DNA of 64,000 nt from Tolypocladium sp. Sup5 PDA-1 (lineage: Eukaryota > Ascomycota > Sordariomycetes > Hypocreales > Ophiocordycipitaceae): assembly GCA_000750105.3 (NCBI GenBank), contig JPHH03000008.1, forward strand, positions 620,001 through 684,000, written 5' to 3'. Below are positions 31,851-41,200 of this stretch, one piece after another; the first letter of the stretch is position 1, and every line of letters starts with the position of its first letter. The notes beneath the pieces were generated by a model. The model was given only the letters and a program-made list of their open reading frames with translations, did no database searches and was not told where the DNA came from. Made by a program: the position numbers and the translations under genes.

Positions 31851-34066
31851 ATGGCGCCTGTGCGTATCCCCGACGGCCAGCTGCGCGGCTGGTGACGGCC
31901 AACGACGCATGCCCCGCTGGATCATTGGAGCTGACTTGCATGCGTGCAGAAAGCGAACAAGGCCGATGGCGACGCCATGCACTATGGTAAGGCGCCTCGG
32001 ATCGTCGTGTCTGTGACCGGGTAGATGGCTGACAGCTTGTACAGGCAAAATCTACTCCGTCTCCGGGTCAGTCGAGCCCAAAACCGATGCGTCGTCCAGC
32101 ACGCCGACCTCGCATCAGATGCTAACCCGTCGATAGCCCCGTCGTCATCGCCGAGGACATGATTGGAGTTGCCATGTACGAACTGGTACGTTGCTGCTGC
32201 GAGAATATCAGGCATTTGATGGCTGGCTAACCCGCGTTTCCTCTGGCAGGTCAAAGTGGGCCACGACAACCTCGTCGGTGAAGTCATTCGAATCAACGGC
32301 GACCAGGCCACCATCCAGGTGTACGAGGAAACCGGTACGACGACATCCAACCCGATATCTGATGCGCATAAAACTGACCGCAGCCCTAATAGCCGGTGTC
32401 ATGGTCGGTGACCCCGTCGGACGAACTGGCAAGCCCCTGTCGGTCGAGCTTGGCCCCGGCCTGCTCAACGGCATCTACGATGGTATTCAACGGCCGCTGG
32501 AGGAGATTGCCAAGATATCCAAGAGCATCTACATTCCCCGTGGCGTCGCCGTCCCCGCACTGGACCGAAAGAAGAGATGGGAGTTTACCCCGTCCATGAA
32601 GGTTGGCGACCACATCTCGGGCGGTGACGTCTGGGGAACCGTTTTCGAGAACTCCTTCATTTCCACCCACAGAATCCTGTTCCCGCCCCGTGGCCGCGGC
32701 ACCATTACGAAGATTGCAGCCAAGGGCGAGTACACGGTCGTCGACAAGATCCTCGAGGTGGAGTTCGACGGCAAGAAGACCGAGTACCCGATGATGCAGT
32801 CGTGGCCCGTCCGAGTGCCCCGGCCGTCCACCGAGAAGCTCGCCGCCGATCAGCCCTTCATTGTCGGACAGCGAGTTCTGGACGCCCTCTTCCCCAGTGT
32901 TCTGGGCGGTACCGTTGCTATTCCAGGAGCTTTTGGCTGCGGAAAGACTGTCATTAGTCAGTCCGTGTCCAAGTTCTCCAACAGCGATGTCATTGTCTAC
33001 GTCGGGTGCGGCGAGCGTGGCAACGAGATGGCTGAAGTGTTGAAGGATTTCCCCGAGCTCACCATCGAGGTCGACGGTCGCAAGGAGCCCATCATGAAGC
33101 GAACGACCCTGATCGCCAACACGTCCAACATGCCCGTCGCTGCCCGAGAGGCCTCTATTTACACCGGCATCACTGTCGCCGAGTACTTCCGTGACCAGGG
33201 CCTTGACGTGGCCATGATGGCTGACTCGTCGTCGCGATGGGCCGAGGCCCTGCGAGAAATCTCTGGCCGACTGGGAGAAATGCCTGCCGATCAGGGCTTT
33301 CCCGCCTACCTGGGTGCCAAGCTCGCCTCCTTCTACGAGCGAGCCGGCAGAGTCCAGACGCTGGGCTCTCCGGATCGCCACGGCAGTATCAGCATTGTCG
33401 GCGCTGTCAGCCCTCCCGGTGGTGATTTCTCGGACCCCGTCACCACGTCGACCCTCGGTATCGTCCAGGTCTTCTGGGGTCTCGACAAGAAGCTTGCCCA
33501 GCGAAAGCACTTTCCCTCCATCAACACGGGCTTGTCGTACAGCAAGTACACCAACATCCTCGACAAGTACTACGAGAAGGAGTTCCCCGAGTTCCCCAGG
33601 CTCCGTGACCGCATCAGGCAGCTGCTGTCCGACTCGGAAGAGCTGGACCAGGTGGTGCAGCTGGTCGGAAAGAGTGCCTTGTCGGACCCTGACAAGATCA
33701 CTCTCGACCTTGCCGCGCTGATCAAGGAGGACTTTTTGCAGCAGAACGGCTACTCAGACTACGATCAGTTTTGCCCCATCTGGAAGACTGAGTGGATGAT
33801 GAAGCTCATGGTCGGGTTCCACGACGAGTCGCAAAAGGCCATTGCGCAGGGCCAGAGCTGGGCCAAGGTCCGCGAGGCCACGAGCGACCTGCAGGCCAAG
33901 CTGAGGCAGCTCAAGTTTGAGCTTCCCTCGGATGGCCAGGACGTCGTTTGCAAGAAGGTTTGTGAGCCCCGTCTTGCCGAGTTGGTCCGATTGCTAACCA
34001 TGAATCTAGTACGAGGAAATCCAGCAGCAGATGACGGACAAGTTTGCGTCGGTCATGGACGAGTAG
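31851..34066 (+). CDS. vma1: V-type proton ATPase catalytic subunit A (Vma1)
   Basis: This is the catalytic ATP-hydrolysing subunit of the V1 sector, which acidifies vacuoles and Golgi. Seven exons (31851-31859, 31950-31986, 32045-32066, 32137-32185, 32250-32334, 32393-33957, 34010-34066) give 607 residues, the length known for Neurospora. Exon 1 codes only Met-Ala-Pro and is followed by donor GTGCGT. The next exons restore GKIYSVSGPVVIAEDMIGV, YELVKVGHDNLVGEVIRI and VYEETAGVMVGDP. The Walker A motif GAFGCGKT lies at about residue 245, and the segment VYVGCGERGNEM is uninterrupted, so the intein known at this site in yeast VMA1 is absent. SSSRWAEALREISGRLGEMP and VSPPGGDFSDPV are further catalytic-interface blocks. 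The end CKK-YEEIQQQMTDKFASVMDE matches the family only after the last intron is removed. High confidence in identity; exon 1 rests on frame and family similarity. Confidence 0.97.
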
Positions 34067-34373
34067 GGGGTGTCTGGTGTGAGCAGTGTGCCAGTTCCTG
34101 CATTGTAAGCAAGTGTGGTCCTATAGAAAGGTCTTGTGCGGAGGAACAGGTCAGAGTACGAGTAGTATCATAAACCGCCGCCTCGAATTGTATCCAATCC
34201 AATGTTATCATTTTCGCCCTCGACTCTTATCTCTCAAGACGTGATTGAATGATTGAGGTCGAGTTGCGGTGCTGCGGACCCACCAGCTTACTGAACCAAA
34301 ACTCCTCTCACACACATCTGTGCCTGTCCCCCATAGCCTCACTTACAAACTCGTTAGCATTGAACGGCCCGCC

Positions 34374-35204
34374 ATGTCCGACGAGCTCCTCGACGAAGTG
34401 GAAGCTATAAACTCCATCTACGGCGAAGGCTCTCTCACCCGGGCAGACGATGATGCCTCATCCATATACATCCTCAGGCTCCCTGGCGGAGCATCTTCCT
34501 TGAGGCTGCAGTTCTCGGCGTCGTATCCCGCCGAGCCGCCCTCGGTGCTGGGCACGCAGCACAGCTCTGGCGGTGTCAAGGGCGCGGGGGCGAGGGATTT
34601 GGGGCTGTTCATTGAGGTCCTGGGGGCGGTGTTCCAGCCCGGTGCGGTGTGCTTGTTTGATGCGGTCGAGGAGTTTGAGAGGCGCGCTTCGGAGGACGGG
34701 CCGGAGGCGGAGGACGTCGAGGAGCAGACTCACGATGTGCCCTCTGAGCCTCAACCACAAGACCCCGATCCTATATCCACGGAGCCCCCTCCCTGGATCC
34801 TCTCCGAGGTCTTCACGGAGAACAAATCCACCTTTCTCGCGCACGTCGCGCACGTCACATCCCCCTCCCAAGCCCGCGCGCACGTCGCGCACCTGCTCGC
34901 CTCGGACAAGCGCATCCGCAGCGCAACACACAATATGACGGCGTGGCGCATCCGCGGTGCCGGCGGCGTGTCGTTCCAGGACTGCGACGACGACGGCGAG
35001 ACGGCGGCCGGGGCGCGCCTGCTGCACCTCATGCAGGTCATGGAGCTGTGGGACGCCATGGTCGTGGTGACGCGCTGGTACGGCGGCGTCAAGCTCGGCC
35101 CGCGGCGGTTCGCGGTTATCAACGCCGTGGCGAGGGATGGGTTTGTGAGGGCGGGCATGGTGGGGGATAAAGAGAAGGAAAAGGATAAGAAGAAGGGGAG
35201 GTGA
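34374..35204 (+). CDS. yih1: Yih1/IMPACT homolog (Gcn1-binding regulator of Gcn2)
   Basis: Yih1/IMPACT binds Gcn1 through an RWD domain and so restrains activation of the eIF2alpha kinase Gcn2, linking amino-acid status to translation. A single exon of 276 residues starts at MSDELLDEVEAINSIYGEGS, the typical RWD opening; upstream in-frame codons are leader. Residues 1-115 form the RWD domain (PAEPPSVLG, FQPGAVCLFDAVEEFE). An acidic Pro-rich linker follows. Residues about 150-260 are the ancient UPF0029/IMPACT domain, with SEVFTENKSTFLAHVAHVTS, SATHNMTAWRI, ARLLHLMQVMELWDAMVVV and RWYGGVKLGPRRF. The protein ends in a lysine-rich tail. It lies 307 bp downstream of vma1 on the same strand. No damage is seen. 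Confidence 0.93.
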   Translation: MSDELLDEVEAINSIYGEGSLTRADDDASSIYILRLPGGASSLRLQFSASYPAEPPSVLGTQHSSGGVKGAGARDLGLFIEVLGAVFQPGAVCLFDAVEEFERRASEDGPEAEDVEEQTHDVPSEPQPQDPDPISTEPPPWILSEVFTENKSTFLAHVAHVTSPSQARAHVAHLLASDKRIRSATHNMTAWRIRGAGGVSFQDCDDDGETAAGARLLHLMQVMELWDAMVVVTRWYGGVKLGPRRFAVINAVARDGFVRAGMVGDKEKEKDKKKGR

Positions 35205-35534
35205 GGCGGGTCTATGACGGAGCTGTGGCTGTCTACGGCATGCAGGCGTCACGATGGAGTCAAGATGAAGAGGAGGGTCTGAGAGAGGCATTGGATCCAT
35301 GCCCAAAGCTACCCATCCTAACAGCGGCGTCGCGACCCTAAACGACCTCGCGGCGGGTATCTCGTGCGCAAACACTAGCCGGCTCCTGTAAAACGCCAGG
35401 CAACACCCATTTTTGGATACAAATCCCATCATCCAACAAATCAGTTTCCCAGAGATCAACAAGATTGCTACTCCAAACAAAGCGAATGTGCGGTCATCCT
35501 CACACGCCATGCTCCAGCCAGCCAGGCAGCAGAA

Positions 35535-36893
35535 CTAGCTCTCCGTGTTGAGCAAGGGCCTCAATATGGCCAGCGCCCGCGTCGACTGTTCCTCGGTGAG
35601 GATGACGGCACCGGCTCGCGCGGTGGACAGGTACGAAAGCTCCGACGTCTCCGTCATCTGCATGTCCTCGACGAGCCGGCCCGCCACGCCGCATACGATG
35701 CCCGTCACCTCGGACGGCAGGTTCACGAGATCGAGGAAGATGGGCACAAAGTTGCTGTCCGTGTCGCCGACGATGGAATCGCCAAAGATGGGGAGCAGCG
35801 TCCTGTCCAGGAGGAGGGACGGCGGGTCGTCCTGGGCCAGGGTGAGCGACATGAAGCGCGGCTTGGAGACGAGGGCGGAGATGATGCAGGTGTAGAGCTT
35901 GGTGTCCACGTTCTCAATCCAGCTCTGCCGGTCCTCGGCCGATTGCGTCTGACGGCTCACGGACACCCGGTGGCCGTAGACGTCGGCGAGCTGCGAGATT
36001 TCACGGCCGGAGCACTGCACCAGCTGGAGGCCCTCGTGCACGTACGGCGAGACGTTGCGCTTCTGGAACAGGTCGAACGTCCGCGTCTGGAGCTCGCCGG
36101 CGTTGGACGGAGGCGGCGTGCCGGGTGGTGACGCGGAGTGGCTCGACGAGTCCTTGCGCCCGTAGCCGTATGCGCTGACGAAGTTGGACTGGTTCTCCGA
36201 GAGCTCGAAGCCCTTGTCCGACAGGGCCTCGATGACGTTCTGCCTCTCCTTGGAGGGGACGAGGATAAAGTCCGAGTAGTAGGTGGTGATGAAGAAGATG
36301 GGGATGCCGGCCAGGGCGAGCGGAGAGCTCAGCTCCATGACGCGGCCGGCGGCGTCGAGGCCGGCGCTGATGACGGAGAGGACCATGTACGAGTCCTTGA
36401 AAACAGAGACGGTCCTGGCCTGCTCCTCGGGCAGGGACCTGATGACGGGCTCAAAGACGTTTTTGGCCCAGGAGGAGTGGCAGACGACGGAGCACTCGAG
36501 CGGCGTGACGCTGATGTTGAGGAAGCCATGCTGGTTGTCCGCCGTGAGACCCTCGAGCTGATACTCTGGCGCGTCGCTCCAAGCGTTGAGGCTCTGCGTC
36601 TGGGGCAGCAGAACGCGGAGGATGGGCTGGAGGAGGGTCGAGTAGAGCTCCAGAGGGATGTGTATGAGAGTATACGTGCCGTCCTGCGACGCAAAGAATT
36701 AGTACTTGTTGCTGCCGGTTCATGCTGATGAGATATGGCTGGATGCAGCATGGTGTCCTAATGTGGCGAGGCTGCCGTTGTCGGACACCGGGACTCGGCT
36801 ATCTGCAAGGATATCCAGGATGTCCAGGATATCCAACGTGGGGTAATAGTCAGGGACATGGCATCTTACAAGGAAGGATACTTGGGCGTTCAT
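35535..36893 (-). CDS. CASTOR-like ACT-domain protein
   Basis: Two exons, 36893-36870 and 36683-35535, give 390 residues. Exon 1 codes only MNAQVSFL; the 186-nt intron (GTAAGA ... GTCGCAG, branch TACTAATT) joins it to DGTYTLIHIPLELYSTLLQP. Residues about 70-170 contain an ACT fold (VSVFKDSYMVLSVISAG, then PLALAGIPIFFITTYYSDFI), with a second related half near the C-terminus (MSLTLAQDDPPSLLLDR, TGIVCGVAGRL). This architecture resembles the fungal relatives of CASTOR/GATS proteins, arginine-binding regulators of GATOR2-TORC1 in animals, and the ACT_7 family. In fungi the ligand and partner are not established, so a nutrient-sensing role is an inference. The intron contains a small 9-bp tandem repeat. 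The start was chosen because it alone splices in frame to the conserved block. Confidence 0.82.
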
Positions 36894-38285
36894 GATGCGC
36901 GATATCCCTTGTCGAGGAATCGCCCCAAGAGGCGCGTTCCTCACAAAACGTCGATGAGAGGGTTGCGAGGCTTTCGCAACGAACTTGAAGTTCTCGAATG
37001 GCGGTTCGCACGTCTCTTCAGCTCCAGAGCCGCGAGAGGTTAACGGCGCATATGAACCCCTCCTCGAAACGTCCCATGCGCAGTCTTGCCCGTCACGTTG
37101 CTGTCGCCCGTGGAAGCCAGTAGTCTTTGCACAACTTGCGTCGCGATCGCCGAGGATGATGTGCTGGATGCGAAACGTCCCGGAAGACTGTGGAATGAAG
37201 AAAGTAAAGTAAAAGTCCACAAGAAGAGTCAGGAGAAGTCCGTGGTCGGCTGGCGCTGTTCGCAAAAGGTGGTGGGAGGGTCGCCCATAAATTGATAAGA
37301 TTTATTAGTTTGGCGCAGTTGGGTAGTGCTGCACGCACTCCGCAGTCTGTATCCGTAGATAACGAGCAACCCACAAGCACAACTAGAATCCGGGCCCTAA
37401 AAGTAAAATAAAAAAAACTCAGAAGCAAGCGGGAGATGAAGAGGCCATTGTTATATACCGATTGAGGAATCGTTACACTGCGCTATCACTTGCTGCGCTG
37501 CTGCTGCGCTGCTGCTGCTCTTCCCAGGCCAACGTGGCGCCGCAGCGGGACGGCTGACGATAAGACGCTGCAGCGATGATGCCATGGCCAATCACCAGCG
37601 GCCACGGACAGGTTTGTCTGGGGAAAGCCTTCGGTTGTCGCGGGTAACTTGACTGGGCGGCTCGGGGAGAATCAGTGCGTCAGTGTGGCTGTTGCCGGCT
37701 GCAGGGGAGGCTTGGGAGGACAGACCAGACGCAGCGCAACGGCGAGGAGAGGAGGGACCCTTTTTCGGGAGCGGGGAGGCTGCACAGGTGCGTGACGCAG
37801 GTGGACGCCGCTAGTGAGACCAGGAGTTCGTTCGTGCTCAGCTTCAGCGTCGTCGTTCTCCGTTTTCGATGGTTGGTTGTTGGTTCCAGGTTGTTCACGA
37901 TGCTTTGCTGCTGTCCCTGCTGTCCCTGTTGTCCCTGTTTGACAACAAGGCTGCTGTCCTCAGGCCCTAGGTACTTTCGCAACTCGACAGAGTGCGAATA
38001 CAGAGCAATGGAAGCAGTCGTCAGCCCAGATGCTTTGCCGTAGATCTTCTTCGCCCGTTGATGGCATCGCGGCATCGGGCCATCCCCAGCGGAGCTGGCC
38101 TCGCCGACTGCCATTCCCAGGTCAACAGCACGCCGGTGAGTCAGGTCGGCCTGTCCGCAGCGGCACACCGAGAGACCGGGCTCAACCTTCAAGTCTGGCG
38201 AGTATAAGTCCATGCCGTCGCCCGTTCCATTGCACCCAGGACATCCGTCGTGGGTCGTCCAGCAACGCCAACCGCAACCACAACC
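36894..38285. other. Intergenic with CTG-type microsatellites
   Basis: This is the promoter region between the divergent CASTOR-like gene and the large orphan gene. CTG/GCGCTG repeats lie at about 37492-37525. A 9-bp tandem array of CTGCTGTCC-type units occupies about 37909-37938. I see no further gene; the open frames here look like shadows or chance. Confidence 0.45.
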
Positions 38286-41200
38286 ATGGCCCACGGACAA
38301 GACCCCGGCATTGTTGCCCGCCTTCGCTGCGCGACGCTGGCCGAGCAGGTGGCTCACCTGAGAGCAGCAATCGCCGGCCCCAGCGCCGACAAGCAAGCAT
38401 TGACAGACAGGCTCATTGCGTCCGTTGCCGCGGGCGCAATCGCTCCAGCCATCATCGCGCTCTGGCTCTCCGTCGCCCGCGACCCGCGCTGCACCGTCGC
38501 CGCCCTGCGCCAGCCATACAGCGCAGCCGGACGGAGAGCTGCCGTCAAGCGCTTCGCTCGAGACCTCCGCAATGGCAAGACGTTTGCCGAGGCGTGGACG
38601 GCCGTGGGAGGCACGTCCGGGCTCGTCGCCCTCATGGCCACGTTCAGCGTCCGCAGCGTCCACCAGCTGTGCCAAAGGCTGGGGAAGAAGCCGGCCGCCC
38701 CCGGCGCACTCCAGGCGCGCCGGCAGGCCATGACGGACCTCCTTGCGGCGTTGTGCCCCGGCTCGGGGGCTTTGGCGGACGAAAGACGGCTGGAGGACGA
38801 ATACAAACTCCTCTTGCCGGCCTGCCGCGCAGAGACCGCCTTGCACTGGGACAGCAAGGAAACGAAACAAGTACGTCAAAGTCGACACTCCATGCGAAAG
38901 GCGCTCAGCGAGGCCCATCCACTTGAGTTCGGCCAACGCGTCCTGGAGGAGTGCCTTCCGGAAGACGGTCCCGCCAAGGTTGGCATGGTTCAGCTGCTGC
39001 CCTTCGTTGAGAGGGATTTCATGTTTGGATTGCATGTTCTGGCCAGGCTCTGCGAGAGGGAGACGCTGGACGTTGACCTGAAACCACTCATGGCCGATCT
39101 GATGATCTGCCTCGCAAGACGCTGCGAGACACGTCGTGTTAATCGAGAGACGTCGTCACGTCTCTGGAGCCTGATCGCCCAGTGTCTGCAGAGGCATAAA
39201 GCGTTGAGAGACCAGGTGGACTTGAATCATCCGCAGCGATATCAGTCCTACAGGGGATACAGGGGATATCGGTCCCGCGGGCGACACCAGTCCTACGGGC
39301 GACATCAGTCCCACGGACTCCTATTCTTCGCCATACGGAACTGGGCTCGCGCACGCTCGTCGCGCACGCCACAAGACGATGCGGCTCTCGCAGAGCTCAT
39401 CGGCTTCATGCCAGAGGCGTCCGCCGCATCACTGCCTCTCCAAAAGCTGCTTCGACCTGCTCCACCTGCAGCCAGATATCAGCTCTTGCGCCTCTTTCTC
39501 CAGCATGCGCAAGGCTACTGCTGTGACATTGGAGCAGCTGATAGCACAGATGGAGCTCCTCAAGGATTCGAGCTGGGCGTGGAGGCGCTCCTCCTCCCGC
39601 CTCATGAGGCGCTTGGTCTACTTGAACGCTTGCTCATATCGTATCAGCCCTCGATTGTACCGCCGGAATCGTCAGGTCGACTGCAATGGTCAGGTCGGCA
39701 GCAATGGTCGATCCTCAATGTCACGCAGAGGCCGGACGAGTATTTCACTGATCCTCAGATTCTCCGTGCTCTCTTGCTGCGACATGCCGACCAAAGCAAA
39801 CTTATCTTTCCTGCCGATTCTGCTGCCGTTTTGGAACACCTGAAGTCCGAGCAGCTTTCCCAACGCAAGAAGCAAGCTGAGCAGGGGCGTTCCCCGGAAG
39901 ATCGCGCGTTTTCGGCGCAGTCCGCTCTCTGTCTATCCATTGCCATCGGCGACATAGATCTCTACGCCAAGACCCTGCTCTGGGCGCGGCGATTTACCGA
40001 AGATCCATTGGCAGTAAAGCAAATCTTTCAGGGCTGTTGCGTTCTTACGGAGGAGGGCATCGATCTGCTGTGTGTTCTGCCGGCAAGATTCAGCAAATAT
40101 ACAAACTATATTAAGCCATCCAAGGAAGAGGTCGAAAAGGCCAACAAAGTGCTCCTTCTATTTCTCGAGAGCGCTACCCTGGCTCTGCGAGAGCCTAGCT
40201 TCCATCTCCCGGACTGGTCAGAAGTCTTCGAGCTGGCGGGCATAGTGGTGCGCAAGAGGCTGGAGAGAGTCGACGCTGTTCAAGACCACCACAATCTTTC
40301 GGATGCTGAGGTTTTCGAGACAATATGGAAGCCAACCATGGATATGCTGGTCGAGGCAGAAACTATGATGCTACATCCTGGTCACAAGAAGCTCCATCGC
40401 CGAAGACAGGAAGGGCAAGTTTCCGGCGGCGATCTTGGGAGAATCAAGCCACCCACAATGAAGTTTCTGGATACACTGGCCGAAGCTCGAGACGCTTTAT
40501 GGGCCAAACATCGCGTCCAGGAGAACCCCTCTGTCATGACGCTGAAATGGCCGTGGCCGCGAGGCCTGCCAGTTCAGAGTCTGTTGCAGTTTCAGGCTGA
40601 GAGTCCCGTCTCTCTGCCTTACATAGAGTCTCGAGCCAAGGCTGTGGTTTTCGGCGCCCCTGAGGCTTTTCTAGCACCATTTGAGGAGGACATGGGGACC
40701 AAGGAAGCCATCGGCGAATTCATCGACAGCTGGGGAACTGCTCTAAAGATCTACATTCGAGGAGCAACCGGGGATGGCCGCGCCGAGAGAATCAGGCTGG
40801 CATGGACCCATGCAACTGAAAGCCTTAGTCAAGGTCGCATGTCTTCCGAAGAGGCCCGCAGGTTCTGGAAGCCATTTTTCACGGCCGATGGTGTAGGTGA
40901 CCACGAGATTGAAGCAGATGGGCAACGGACGGCTTTAGCCAACCCAACCCTGCCCGTGGCCGAGGATCCATCTCAGCCTGTCGAGTGGAATCCCGACTCG
41001 GTTTTCGCGACCCTTCCGGCTTCTACAGAAGACACGAAGCTCACCCAGACATACCTAGATGTATTATTGCAGTCGGGCTATGATACATTTCAAAGATTCT
41101 CCACCATACCCGGCGTGGGCCCAAGCGACTTCTGGAGCCTGGCTGATGGGAAACGACGGGACCTCTCCGCTGGCACGGTTGACGCCTTCATTACTGCTGC

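Noticed and set aside
32960..33030. Possible VMA1 intein
   Set aside because: The VYVGCGERGNEM segment, where the yeast intein sits, is continuous here, so no intein is present.
32386..33510. 374-codon open frame on the minus strand
   Set aside because: It is a shadow of the large vma1 exon.
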